From an uncultured Acidobacteriota bacterium (lineage in GTDB: Bacteria; Acidobacteriota; Thermoanaerobaculia; Gp7-AA8): a stretch of DNA of 50,744 bases. The stretch is taken from positions 1 to 50,744 of the forward strand of contig CALMZP010000169.1 of the NCBI GenBank assembly GCA_937870635.1, given 5' to 3'. The translations under genes were made by a program, and so were the position numbers. This document shows positions 24,930-33,542 of the stretch, piece after piece. How positions within the stretch are numbered: position 1 is the stretch's first letter; every line of letters starts with the position of its first letter. The notes below the pieces were generated by a model that was not told the origin of the DNA, made no database searches, and saw only the letters and a list, made by a program, of their open reading frames with translations.

Positions 24930-26102
24930 TCAGATCAGACGGAGAGGCCGCACCTCATACCGGGGAAAGACCTGCCTGATGTCCGCGACACCGAGGTGGG
25001 CAGTGAGAAGCGGGGCGAAGACGTCTCGGAAGTCGGTCGTCACGGCGAGGTCGCGGCCTTCGTAGAGTGACGAGAGACCGGGCCAGCGGCCATGCACTTT
25101 GCCTCCTTTGATTGCGCCGCCGAGAGTCATCATCACGGTTCCGTGGCCGTGATCCGTTCCGCGGTTCCCGTTCTCACGAACCGTGCGCCCGAACTCCGAC
25201 GTCGTCACGAGCACGACATCGCTCATCCGTGAACCGAGGTCTCTGGCAAACGCGGCGATGGCGGCGGCGAACTGGCGCAGGCTGTTCGCCAGCTGACCAT
25301 TGCTTCCGCCCTGGCCGGCATGAGTGTCCCAGCCCTCGACATCCGCGAACGCGACTTCGAGGCCCACGTCCGATCGAATGAGCTGTGCGATCTGTTTCAG
25401 CGAATTGCCAAGCGGCGTGCGAGGGTATTCGGCGCCGTTCGCCGGCGCGAGGCGTGCCGAGGCTGCAGCGGAGAGGATCTTCGACGCTTCGAATGCTTCT
25501 GATGCCGAGCTCGCGTACATCTGTTCGAAGCTGCCGGCATGCTGGCGGACGTTGAACCTGGAGATGTCCGTCATCGCGATCGCGTCGGCGGAACCGGCGA
25601 GGATGCGGGGCAGTGATGAAGTCATCGATACGGCGCTGAGTGGCGAGCCGTTCGCCTTTTTACCTAGAGCTCGGGCCAGAAAACCGTCGCGAGTCGACTT
25701 CACTCCCGGCGTGCCGCTCTCCATGAAGTCCTGCGCGTCGAAGTGCGACCGCGTAGAGTCGGGGCTGCCGGCCGCATGAATGAACGCGGCCGACTTGTCT
25801 TTGAAGTACGGGACCAGGGGAGCAAGGGCCGGATGGACACCGAAGAATCCATCGAGGTCGAGCGCGCCGCCTTCCTGGCCGGGACGGGAAATCGCGATCG
25901 ACGGCCGCGCGGTGTAGTACGCGCTCTCGGCGTAGGGCACGACCATGTTCAGTCCGTCGACGGCGCCGCGCTGAAAGATGGTGACGAGGGTCTTCCGTCC
26001 TTTCGTCGTGCTGGCCATGGCCATGCGGGCGAAAACGCCCGGGGTCAGGGCCGTGCCCGCCAGCACGAGTCCAGCGGATCTGAGAAAGATTCTTCTGTTC
26101 AT
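24930..26102 (-). CDS. DUF1501 protein with twin-arginine signal
   Basis: A 390-aa exported protein beginning MNRRIFLRSAGLVLAG, a twin-arginine signal, so it is exported folded. The body matches the sulfatase-like DUF1501 family: TLVTIFQRGAVDGLNMVVPY, IHAAGSPDSTRSHFDAQDFM, VEGWDTHAGQGG, TTSEFGRTVRENGNRGTDHG, including acidic and His positions that bind metal in alkaline-phosphatase-fold relatives. The role of DUF1501 is not known; it is nearly always paired with DUF1800, as here (stop/start overlap). It lies 62 bases from the decaheme cytochrome gene downstream on the same strand. Confidence 0.9.
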   Translation of the reverse strand: MNRRIFLRSAGLVLAGTALTPGVFARMAMASTTKGRKTLVTIFQRGAVDGLNMVVPYAESAYYTARPSIAISRPGQEGGALDLDGFFGVHPALAPLVPYFKDKSAAFIHAAGSPDSTRSHFDAQDFMESGTPGVKSTRDGFLARALGKKANGSPLSAVSMTSSLPRILAGSADAIAMTDISRFNVRQHAGSFEQMYASSASEAFEASKILSAAASARLAPANGAEYPRTPLGNSLKQIAQLIRSDVGLEVAFADVEGWDTHAGQGGSNGQLANSLRQFAAAIAAFARDLGSRMSDVVLVTTSEFGRTVRENGNRGTDHGHGTVMMTLGGAIKGGKVHGRWPGLSSLYEGRDLAVTTDFRDVFAPLLTAHLGVADIRQVFPRYEVRPLRLI

Positions 26103-27547
26103 TGTCTCTGGAACTCCGGCGATCCGATGACGAGACCGGCGATCGCCGCGGGATCGTCTGTTTTCCGATCGGCGATCACCTTCAGCGTGTCTTCACTGAG
26201 GGCCACGCCTGCCAGCCTGAGAGGATCGGCGACCTCAGGCACCCGGATTCCTGGAATCGTGTTGCCGGTGAGAGCGATCGCGAAGTTGATGCGTTCGACG
26301 AGCGCGCCGCTGTTGACCCAGGAAGCGGCATCGTCGCCGTATCCCGTCGGGGCCTGCGCGAAGTAGAGCGGTTGCCCCATCTTCTTCAGCTGCTGCGCGA
26401 GCGGAATCGGATTCTCGATCTGCCCGCCGACGGCGCGGACCGCCGAGATCGTGTATTCGAAGGGCGATTTCACTTTCACCCGGTAGTACCTCGGGTCATT
26501 GAACTCCGGGCTGGTGACGAGGGCCTTCACCGTTTCGCGAAGATTGCCGCGCGTCGCCGTGAAGCGTTCCGCAACGCGGTTCACGAGAGCGGGCGGGGGA
26601 TCGTCGCTGACGAGACGCTCGGCAAGCTTCCGGGCGATGTGTTTGGCCGTGGAAGGATGCGCAGCGAGGGCACGGATCATGCGCTCGCCTTCCTTGATGC
26701 CGCCGCCGGCCGGAAGTCGGATGCCGAGGACGGTCTTGGCGTCGCGATCGTGAAGGGCGGGGCGGAACACGAAGTTGCCCCTCTTCCGGTCGATGGACCA
26801 GCCGGTCAGGACTCGGGCGAGCTCGCTGACGTCTTTCTGTGTATAACCGCCGTCGACGCCGAGGGAGTGCAGCTCCATGATCTCTCTCGCGTAGTTCTCG
26901 TTGATGCCGCCGCGCCTCGAGCGAGCATTGTCGAGATAGAAGAGCATCGCCGGTGACCTGGCCGAGGCCAGGAGCAACTCCTCGAAGCTTCCCCAGATGT
27001 GCGGGCGGATCGTGTCGCGCTCGTAGGACGTGAGAAGGAAGCGGTCGATCGACTTTCCGGCGAACACGTTGAAGTGGTTCATCCAGAAGTCGACCATGAT
27101 CTCGTTCAGCTGTCGTTCGGATGCGGCGGCGCGAAGGATCCGCTGCGCGGAGAGATCGCCCACGACGCGCTGGGCTTCACGGCGCAACTCGCGCATCGAT
27201 CCGTCCTGGACGTCGTCCCCATCCCTCTGCGCCCGCCGGCGCGCGGTGACGAGAGGTTGGTAGACCTCTTTCATGATCCGGGAAGTGCTCCATGAGAGTG
27301 TTCTGTAACGTGCGAGCGTCTGCTCGATGGCAGTGTCGGAGATCTTTTCCGGCTGGAGCTGCCCGGCGATCCAGCGGTCCACGCCCATGCGCGCGACGCG
27401 ATCAATCTCGCCCGGCCGCGCGCCGAATGCGAGGCGGTTCAGTACGTGCGCGGCCCGCTCGCGTTCGCGCCCGGCAACAGCTGAATTGCCACTGGTGGCA
27501 GGGAGTACAAGAAAACCACAGAGCGTGACGGCGAGAAACTGTCGCAT
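26099..27547 (-). CDS. DUF1800 protein
   Basis: A 482-aa exported protein from ATG 27547 with a signal peptide (MRQFLAVTLCGFLVLPATSG). It has the family landmarks AAHVLNRLAFGARPGEIDRV, MVDFWMNHFNVFAGK, GGINENYAREIMELHSLGVD, YTQKDVSELARVLTGWSI and the C-terminal FAQAPTGYGDDAASWVNSG. DUF1800 proteins are large helical exported proteins that pair with DUF1501, function unknown. The frame is open to 27619, but the signal peptide decides the start. Its stop overlaps the DUF1501 start by four bases (ATGA). Confidence 0.9.
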   Translation of the reverse strand: MRQFLAVTLCGFLVLPATSGNSAVAGRERERAAHVLNRLAFGARPGEIDRVARMGVDRWIAGQLQPEKISDTAIEQTLARYRTLSWSTSRIMKEVYQPLVTARRRAQRDGDDVQDGSMRELRREAQRVVGDLSAQRILRAAASERQLNEIMVDFWMNHFNVFAGKSIDRFLLTSYERDTIRPHIWGSFEELLLASARSPAMLFYLDNARSRRGGINENYAREIMELHSLGVDGGYTQKDVSELARVLTGWSIDRKRGNFVFRPALHDRDAKTVLGIRLPAGGGIKEGERMIRALAAHPSTAKHIARKLAERLVSDDPPPALVNRVAERFTATRGNLRETVKALVTSPEFNDPRYYRVKVKSPFEYTISAVRAVGGQIENPIPLAQQLKKMGQPLYFAQAPTGYGDDAASWVNSGALVERINFAIALTGNTIPGIRVPEVADPLRLAGVALSEDTLKVIADRKTDDPAAIAGLVIGSPEFQRQ

Positions 27548-27596
27548 CAGCCGTTGGACGGGCCGGCGCGGCTGAGCGTTTACGACAAGGGCATCA

Positions 27597-27631
27597 GAGT
27601 GCGGCAGCCTTGCTGCCAAACTGCCGCACTC
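27597..27631. repeat. Intergenic hairpin with GAGTGCGGCAG arms
   Basis: GAGTGCGGCAG (27597-27607) and CTGCCGCACTC (27621-27631) form a perfect 11-bp stem with a 13-base loop that itself contains a smaller GCAGC/GCTGC pairing. It lies just downstream of the di-heme cytochrome stop (27639). The same arm sequence forms the hairpin at 37881-37917, so this is one member of a small repeat family used at gene ends. Confidence 0.7.
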
Positions 27632-27638
27632 CCCTGAC

Positions 27639-29021
27639 TCACAGCGTGTACAGAAATGCCAGCAGATCCTTCTTCTCCTCTTCGGTGAGCCGGGTGCCGA
27701 GGACGAGGTTGAAGAATTCGATGGTGTCGTCGAGGGTCATCAGGCGGCCGTCATGCAGGTACGGCGGGGAGTCCTTGACGCCGCGGAGCGGGAACGTCTT
27801 GATCGGACCATCACCGACCATCGTGTGGCCGCGGACGGTCTTCGGGTTGAAAAAGCGCTCCGTCTGAAGGTTGTGCATGAAGTTGTCGCTGTAGATGGGA
27901 CCACTGTGGCAGGTGCTGCACTGCGCCTTGCCGAAGAAGAGAGCCTGCCCCCGCATTTCGGCCGGCGTGGCCCTGGCGGGATCGAGCTTGCTGTCCACGC
28001 CCAGCTTGGGAGCGGGAGGAAAGTCGAGCAGTTCCTGGAACTCGGCCATCGCGTGAACCTGGTCCGATCGATTGAGAGTGTTGACGCCCTTCTTCGCAGC
28101 GAGCGCGATGTCGCCGTCGAAATAGGCGGCGCGCTGCTCGAACTCGGTGAAGTCTTCGACGGTGCGGAGGGCGCGTTGTGAACCGAAGAGCCGCTGCATG
28201 TTCACCCCGCGAAGCGAAGGCGTCTCGATCCGGTGTCGGAATTCCTGAGGACGGATGTCGCCGACGAGGTGGTGGGCGCCATTCGTGTGGCCGTTGGCAT
28301 GGCAGTCGAAGCACGTCACGCCCAGGCTCGGCCGCACCGAACGGCGATCCTCGGTTCCGTTGAACTGCTGCTGAGGGAAAGGGGTGACGAGGAGCCGGAG
28401 TCCGTCGAGCTGCTTCGGATTGAGGATCGGCGAGAAGATCTCCCAGAAGTTCTCGCTGGTGATCAGCTGGCCACGCGAAACATCGCCCAGATCGGTGCGC
28501 GTGGTGAGGAAGATCGGCGCGGGAAACTCGGGGAGGAGGTGGTCGGGGATGTCGTTCTCGAGGTCAAAACGATTCAGATCGCGAGCGGTCTGGCGCTTCA
28601 CCTCGTCGATGTGGAACTGGGGGAAGAGCATTCCGCCTTCCATGTGATCGGGGGCGGGGAGTGGGAGAAACCCTTCCGGCCAGAGGTTCCTTCGCTTGAT
28701 CTCGTCGGGCGTCATCTGGGCGAGCTGCTGCCAGGTGACACCGGCGGGAAGTTTGACCCGCACGCCCTGCTGGACAGGTTTGCCTCGAAACATTTTGACC
28801 GGTGAAGGACGGTTGCCGAGGTCGTAGCGCTGGGCGAGGTAGTTACGCGCATCGCGCATGATGGCCGCTTTCTTCGCGGTCTTTTCCTGAAGGACCTTCT
28901 GGAACGCGGCGGCCGGGTCGGCGGGATCGTTGCGCTTCTGCTCGGGCTCCTGTCCGGCGACGAAAGCCGACGTGGCCGCAACGAGAAGAAAGCAGAGGAT
29001 GAGGAGGGTGAGTCGTTTCAT
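27639..29021 (-). CDS. Exported di-heme cytochrome c (peroxidase-like)
   Basis: A 460-aa protein with a signal peptide (LTLLILCFLLVAATSAFVAG) and two heme c motifs, CFDCH (residue ~235) and CSTCH (residue ~375). The layout, including the late GHTMVGDGPIKTFPLRGVKD and SPPYLHDGRLMTLDDTIEFF, is that of bacterial di-heme cytochrome c peroxidase/MauG relatives, which reduce hydrogen peroxide or modify proteins in the periplasm. Position directly after a PerR-like regulator gene supports a peroxide role. A 109-base gap with a palindrome separates the two, so the gene probably has its own promoter. ATG 29021 has a GGAGAC-type ribosome site. Confidence 0.82.
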   Translation of the reverse strand: MKRLTLLILCFLLVAATSAFVAGQEPEQKRNDPADPAAAFQKVLQEKTAKKAAIMRDARNYLAQRYDLGNRPSPVKMFRGKPVQQGVRVKLPAGVTWQQLAQMTPDEIKRRNLWPEGFLPLPAPDHMEGGMLFPQFHIDEVKRQTARDLNRFDLENDIPDHLLPEFPAPIFLTTRTDLGDVSRGQLITSENFWEIFSPILNPKQLDGLRLLVTPFPQQQFNGTEDRRSVRPSLGVTCFDCHANGHTNGAHHLVGDIRPQEFRHRIETPSLRGVNMQRLFGSQRALRTVEDFTEFEQRAAYFDGDIALAAKKGVNTLNRSDQVHAMAEFQELLDFPPAPKLGVDSKLDPARATPAEMRGQALFFGKAQCSTCHSGPIYSDNFMHNLQTERFFNPKTVRGHTMVGDGPIKTFPLRGVKDSPPYLHDGRLMTLDDTIEFFNLVLGTRLTEEEKKDLLAFLYTL

Positions 29022-29098
29022 GGATCGTCTCCTTTTCCGCGGGTGGCGAGCAACGCGGGCAGGGAGTGGGAGGAGGGTCGCGGCTACTGGTTATCATC

Positions 29099-29113
29099 GG
29101 AGAAATATTCTCC
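29099..29113. promoter_or_regulatory. Palindrome upstream of the di-heme cytochrome gene (possible PerR operator)
   Basis: GGAGAA-ATA-TTCTCC is a 6-3-6 palindrome, the size and A/T-centred form of a Fur/PerR-family operator. It lies 78-92 bases upstream of ATG 29021 in an A/T-richer island that continues into TTTTTTTGTTC on the minus strand. The PerR-like gene ends at 29131. Binding is an inference from form and location. Confidence 0.4.
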
Positions 29114-29130
29114 ATCAGTGAACAAAAAAA

Positions 29131-29574
29131 TCAGCGGCGTGCGCAGCGGGCGCAGAGACCAAGGACTTTGACGGTGATGGATTCGGCGACGAAACCGCGG
29201 TGGGGCCGCGAGGGCCTCACCGCGTTCAGCTGCTCGTCGTAGAAGTCGATCACGTTCCGGCACTTTGTGCAGATCAGATGATGGTGACGGTTCATGTTCG
29301 CATCGTAGCGCCGGCTGTCGCTGTCGATCTCCACGGCCTGGATGAGTCCCAGCTTCTCCAGTGCGTCGAGCGACTTGTAGATCGTGGCGAGCGAGAGGGA
29401 CGGCATTTGTCGCTTCACGGTCTTGAAGAGCATCTCCGGCGTTGGGTGTTCCTCGCTTTTGAGGAGTGCCTTGTACACGGCGATCCGCTGCGGAGTAACG
29501 CTCAGGCCGGCATCGCGGCAGCGGATGATCATTTCATCCACGCGCTTGCGGATCGCGCCGCCCGTGCGTTCCAT
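29131..29574 (-). CDS. Fur-family repressor, PerR-like
   Basis: A 147-aa regulator with the Fur winged helix (GLSVTPQRIAVYKALLKSEE, MPSLSLATIYKSLDALEKLG) and dimer/metal domain. Zinc Cys pairs are C102/C105 and C141/C144. Regulatory-site residues align with Bacillus PerR: H97 and H99 (in RHHHLIC) and, eight residues after C102, D110 (VIDF) where iron-sensing Fur proteins have Glu. The Asp is the residue that favours peroxide sensing by iron-catalysed His oxidation. It likely represses the downstream di-heme cytochrome gene. Start ATG 29574 lacks a clear Shine-Dalgarno. Confidence 0.88.
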   Translation of the reverse strand: MERTGGAIRKRVDEMIIRCRDAGLSVTPQRIAVYKALLKSEEHPTPEMLFKTVKRQMPSLSLATIYKSLDALEKLGLIQAVEIDSDSRRYDANMNRHHHLICTKCRNVIDFYDEQLNAVRPSRPHRGFVAESITVKVLGLCARCARR

Positions 29575-29640
29575 TTCGGATGCAACGTACTCCGTAGAGA
29601 ATGGTTCGTCAATGGCCGGGCCACCGCCCGCGGCAAGGAA

Positions 29641-30186
29641 TCACTCCCCGGCGATTCGCTCGGCCAGCGCACCCAGCGCGGCGCTCATGGCCCGCACCAC
29701 CTCGGCGTTTTCGAGCGATGACATCGGCACCTCGATGCGTTCGTGAGACGCGGGTCCGGCGGTGCCCCACTTCCAGCGGGCATCCAGCACGAACCGGTTC
29801 TCCGGTCCCGCGGAGAGGTCCTCGAACGTCAGGTACAGCGGCCGCACCGCGCCCGACGGCTTCGCCTGGCCGGGGAGGATGACCATCCCCTCGGGCAGTC
29901 TGCGCGCGAGGTTGAACGCGATCGTATGGATGACCATGTCCTCGAGCGGACCGCTCCATTGATGCGTCTCGCGGATCTCGAGGGTGTGATCGGCCGCGCG
30001 TACAGCGATCTCGCGGCGATCGAGTCCCGGCGGCAGTTCGATGCCTTCGACCGCGATCGGCACCGTCGCGGCCGTGCGTGTTCCTTCGAATGGAGTCGTC
30101 TCGAGCGAATAGAACGTGCTCTTCGTTCGCGAGAAGAATCCGCAACCACTGAGCGCCAGTGCCGTCAGAAGGACTGCCACTCTCAT
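29641..30186 (-). CDS. pqiC: PqiC/YmbA-type ABC-associated lipoprotein
   Basis: A 181-aa lipoprotein with lipobox LALSGCG. The mature part fits the PqiC (DUF330/ABC-type transport auxiliary) fold: FYSLETTPF, VPIAVEGIELPPGLDRREIA and a central HQWSGPLEDMVIHTIAFNLA, the conserved Trp-x-x-Pro-Leu segment. PqiC is the outer-membrane end of the PqiABC lipid-transport bridge. It starts at ATG 30186 within the pqiB stop (ATGA), the last gene of the set. Confidence 0.88.
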   Translation of the reverse strand: MRVAVLLTALALSGCGFFSRTKSTFYSLETTPFEGTRTAATVPIAVEGIELPPGLDRREIAVRAADHTLEIRETHQWSGPLEDMVIHTIAFNLARRLPEGMVILPGQAKPSGAVRPLYLTFEDLSAGPENRFVLDARWKWGTAGPASHERIEVPMSSLENAEVVRAMSAALGALAERIAGE

Positions 30187-31859
30187 TTCTTCGCCCTTCC
30201 TTTCACCAGCGAATCGGGATTCTCGGTGAGGTACGAGGCCAGCGCGCGCACTGCTTCCGCCGCGCGCGTCAGTTCCTTGATCAGCTCTGCGACGTCGTAG
30301 TTCTGCCGCTGTGAATTTCCGACGAGCTGCTCGACGCGCTGCGCCGCACCTTCGGCGGCGGTGGCGGCATTGCGCAGGCTCTGGACGAGCGGATCGATGT
30401 TCTGGCCGGCGGTCACGGCGACCTTCTCGATCTCGGCGAGCGAGGTGTTCAGGCGGCGCAGGCTCTGGTCGAGGATCGGGTCGTTGAGCAGCGCATCGGC
30501 CCGAGCGGACGCGCGCTGGAGGCTTCCTGCGATCTCGCGCAGCGGAAGCCCCTGGATCGTACGGGCGACATCGTTGATCGATGCGAGCGCGCCCTCGATC
30601 CCGCTGCCGGCCGTCGACGCCGGGATGATCGGCGGATCCGAAGCAAGATTGAGGCGTCCGGTCCCGGGAGCGGCAACGGTCTCGAGCGAAACCGCGCTCG
30701 CCCCGGGCAGCACGAGGCTCGTGGCCAGCGTCGCGCGCATTCCCTTCTGGACGAGACGCTGCAGCGCATCGTTCATGGCGCGACGAAGATCTTCCCTGGT
30801 CGTCGTTGGCGTCACCGGGAACTCGAGGAGCCGTGGATCGATCTCGAGTGTCACCGGGGTCTCGAGCGTTGCGTTCGAGGCGATGTAACGCAGCCGAACG
30901 TCGCGCACGCGGCCGACCTGCACGCCTTTCATCTGCACCGGCGTGCCTGGCGCGAGTCCGCGGACCGGGCCGGCGAAATACGTGAGGTACGTGAGATGAG
31001 GGCCGTCCGCCGCGGCGATCGCCGCCGCTTCCGAGTCATGGAGCTCGAAGTGCGTTCCATCGGCGACCTCGGCTCCGGCAAGAATGTCCGGCGTATAGAA
31101 CGAGACCGGCGAATTGAGGAGCGACGAGAGCGACGCTCCTCCCATCGACAGTCCGCCTCCCGCGAGCGAGATGTTGAGGCCCCCGGCGCGCCAGAACCGT
31201 GTGCTCTGCCGAACGTAGTTCGTGAATTGCTGCACGACAAACGCATGGATTCTGGTCACGCCGCGCCGCGCGTCATAGTCGGCGCCGAGGATGCGGCCGA
31301 CGCGACGTCCCTGGAAGTCGATGGGGGAGCCGGCGACGAGAGATCCCAGGCCCTCTGCCTCGAGAATGTACGTTTTGCCTTCGTCGGGCGCCGGAAGGAT
31401 CGGCGAGTATTCCTGCCCTGTGAACTCGCGCGTCTCTTCTCCCTCGCCCGGCGCGATTCCCACATAGGTGCCCGAGAGGAGATTGCCGATCCCGCCGCCC
31501 TCGATGCCAGGCTCGACGATCCAGAACTTCGTCCCCTTTTTCAGAGCATGGTTCATGGAGGCGTCCATGGAAATGCGGACGACCACCTCCTTGAGGTTCT
31601 CGTCGATGGTGATTTTCTGGACCGTCCCGACTTTCGCGCCGCGGAAGCGCACCGGACTGTATCGATCGAGCCCGCGCGCCTCGACGAACCGCACCGTGAT
31701 GTCGCCGCCGCCGAAGAATCCGTAACGGACGATGAGGTAACCGACGAAGAAGATGGCGATCGCCGGGATGATCCACACCCACGGCCCCCAGTGGGAGGCG
31801 CGGACCGTTCCTTCGGGGTTCTCATGCCGCCGGTCTTCGATGTCGTCGTACTCGCTCAT
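30183..31859 (-). CDS. pqiB: PqiB-type MCE-domain lipid transport protein
   Basis: A 558-aa protein with one N-terminal membrane span (WVWIIPAIAIFFVGYLIVRY) and three MCE domains in series: VRFVEARGLDRYSPVRFRGA, LEAEGLGSLVAGSPIDFQGR, YFAGPVRGLAPGTPVQMKGV, followed by a long helical C-terminus (residues ~390-555). This is the PqiB architecture, where hexamers stack into a tube conducting phospholipids between the membranes. Start ATG 31859 overlaps the pqiA stop (ATGA); the open frame upstream of it is not coding. The C-terminal helices correspond to the needle of PqiB. Confidence 0.92.
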   Translation of the reverse strand: MSEYDDIEDRRHENPEGTVRASHWGPWVWIIPAIAIFFVGYLIVRYGFFGGGDITVRFVEARGLDRYSPVRFRGAKVGTVQKITIDENLKEVVVRISMDASMNHALKKGTKFWIVEPGIEGGGIGNLLSGTYVGIAPGEGEETREFTGQEYSPILPAPDEGKTYILEAEGLGSLVAGSPIDFQGRRVGRILGADYDARRGVTRIHAFVVQQFTNYVRQSTRFWRAGGLNISLAGGGLSMGGASLSSLLNSPVSFYTPDILAGAEVADGTHFELHDSEAAAIAAADGPHLTYLTYFAGPVRGLAPGTPVQMKGVQVGRVRDVRLRYIASNATLETPVTLEIDPRLLEFPVTPTTTREDLRRAMNDALQRLVQKGMRATLATSLVLPGASAVSLETVAAPGTGRLNLASDPPIIPASTAGSGIEGALASINDVARTIQGLPLREIAGSLQRASARADALLNDPILDQSLRRLNTSLAEIEKVAVTAGQNIDPLVQSLRNAATAAEGAAQRVEQLVGNSQRQNYDVAELIKELTRAAEAVRALASYLTENPDSLVKGRAKK

Positions 31860-33070
31860 CGAGCCACCCCCGCGGTCTTCCACATGTGACGCGGCTCGAA
31901 GAGCCTGATCGCCAGCATGATCAGCGCGATGAGCAGGAAGAGTGGTGTCGCCCCCGGCCCGGCGACGATGTCGTCCACCCCGCGGAAATCGACGATCGGT
32001 GCCGCGAGGGCAGCGATGAAGGGAATGATCATCGGCCAGCGTACGAGGCGGTGCATCAGCCGGTAGAGCCGTGTTCGCAGAACCAGACCCTTTTGCGCCG
32101 GAAAACGAACACGCGCCAGGAGCCACATCAGGCAGGCCAGCTCGAAGATTGGGATGGCGATCCCTGCGACCAGGACGACGATCCCGAATTGCCAGTACCC
32201 GTGGTCGGCGAGAAGCTGGATGGTGCCGACCACGGTATGCTCGAGCACGGCCGTCAGCTGATCGTTGACCATGACGGAAAACGAGTACGCGGGCAGCAGC
32301 AGCGGGATCGCCGCTGCCACCGCGGTCACGGCGGGGACGAAGCGGACCGCGATGGCACGGTCGAGCCGCGATCCACATCGCGGACAGTGGTCGCCGGGGC
32401 GCCGCGACGTCACCGTGAGCTCACAGACGTCGCAGGAGACGACGTGCTGCTCGTCCATGGGCGGCTTGTCGGGGAGAATCGCGTCCCAGATCGCTCTGCG
32501 ATCCAGCGTCCGATCGATGACGAGTGCCAGAGCCGCCACGGCCAGGTAACACCAGGCCCCGACGCGAACTTCGACATCGGCGGGGACCGACGCGCGGAAG
32601 TAGGCGACGAATCCGGCGATCACGACCACGTCGGTCATGCTCCAGATCCGCAGCTCTTCGCTCCACCTGAAGATGCGCCCGCGCTGCCAGACGCGAAAGC
32701 CCCACAGGAGCGAGCCCAGAACGACCATGAGGAAGAGCGCCCGGAACGCAGGGAAAAGAAATGCAAAGAACAGGAAGCCAAACGCGAACGGGAACCAGAC
32801 CTCGCTGTAGATGACGGGCACGCTGGAGACGAGGCGGCTTTCCTCGAAGAGGAGGTTCTGGATCGTCGAGTCCATCAGCGGCATGAATACCGCCGGCGGC
32901 AGGAGAATGAACATCGCTGCGGCCAGCGCAAACGTGGCCCGCAGCGGCGCGCGGGGCCGCCGGTCGAGCACACGGTCGCATCGGTAGCACTCGACCGTGC
33001 CGGGGCCCGGGAGCTCGGGCACAGTCTGTGTGCTTCCGCAATCCGCGCAGGTGATCGATCGACCAGCCAA
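31856..33070 (-). CDS. pqiA: PqiA-type integral membrane protein
   Basis: A 404-aa protein with about eight spans in two related halves, each preceded by a zinc-ribbon-like cysteine motif: CADCGSTQTVPELPGPGTVE then CYRCD, and CDVCELTVTSRRPGDHCPRC. This is the duplicated PqiA structure, the inner-membrane partner of the PqiB tube. The best start is TTG 33070 just before the first Cys motif; no ATG lies nearby and the frame continues upstream to 33352 over a divergent gene. The initiation codon is therefore uncertain. Translational overlaps link the three pqi genes. Confidence 0.88.
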   Translation of the reverse strand: MAGRSITCADCGSTQTVPELPGPGTVECYRCDRVLDRRPRAPLRATFALAAAMFILLPPAVFMPLMDSTIQNLLFEESRLVSSVPVIYSEVWFPFAFGFLFFAFLFPAFRALFLMVVLGSLLWGFRVWQRGRIFRWSEELRIWSMTDVVVIAGFVAYFRASVPADVEVRVGAWCYLAVAALALVIDRTLDRRAIWDAILPDKPPMDEQHVVSCDVCELTVTSRRPGDHCPRCGSRLDRAIAVRFVPAVTAVAAAIPLLLPAYSFSVMVNDQLTAVLEHTVVGTIQLLADHGYWQFGIVVLVAGIAIPIFELACLMWLLARVRFPAQKGLVLRTRLYRLMHRLVRWPMIIPFIAALAAPIVDFRGVDDIVAGPGATPLFLLIALIMLAIRLFEPRHMWKTAGVAR

Positions 33071-33143
33071 CGTGAGGCGAGCCCTGCAAGAGAAGTTCCC
33101 GAGAATGCGAACCTGGCTCGATTCGGATAGGATTCGGCGCCCG

Positions 33144-33527
33144 ATGGCCAAGGAAGAAACCCCCCGCTTCGATATCCTTTCCCACAGCGACAGCGGCCTG
33201 AGCTTTGTTCGTGAGAAGCGGGGCGGCGTGATGCGCGCGCTCACCGAGAGCGAGCTCGCCGATTTCAATGATCCGCCGCCGTGCCCCCAGTGTGCCGAGC
33301 AGTTCGGCTGCGAGCACGTCAACTGTGCCGGCGAGCCGGCCATCCCCGACACCGAGATCGAGTCCGCCGTTCCTCATGAATGGGTCGCGCTCGCGCGCGG
33401 GCAGGGCCTGAGCCGCCAGGACCTCGAGCGGCTTGGGTCGCTCGAGCTGCGCGAAGGCGCATATCACGCACCGGCAGGCTCGGACATGCGGACCCTCGAG
33501 CTGGTTTGTCTGTTGAATGAGGAGTGA
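33144..33527 (+). CDS. Small Cys-rich protein, divergent from pqiABC
   Basis: A 127-aa cytoplasmic protein from ATG 33144. After a short polar N-terminus there is a probable zinc site, CPQCAEQFGCEHVNC, with four Cys and a His, then HEWVALARGQGLSRQDLERL and a helical end. I recognise no family. It begins 73 bases from the pqiA start in the opposite direction, so the two share a promoter region, and the methyltransferase gene follows after 15 bases in the same direction. Confidence 0.6.
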   Translation: MAKEETPRFDILSHSDSGLSFVREKRGGVMRALTESELADFNDPPPCPQCAEQFGCEHVNCAGEPAIPDTEIESAVPHEWVALARGQGLSRQDLERLGSLELREGAYHAPAGSDMRTLELVCLLNEE

Positions 33528-33542
33528 CTATGTTACGTGGCG

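Noticed and set aside
29575-29610. Fur-box-like sequence ahead of the PerR-like gene
   Set aside because: The GAGAATGG stretch has no matching second half-site, so autoregulation cannot be supported from sequence.
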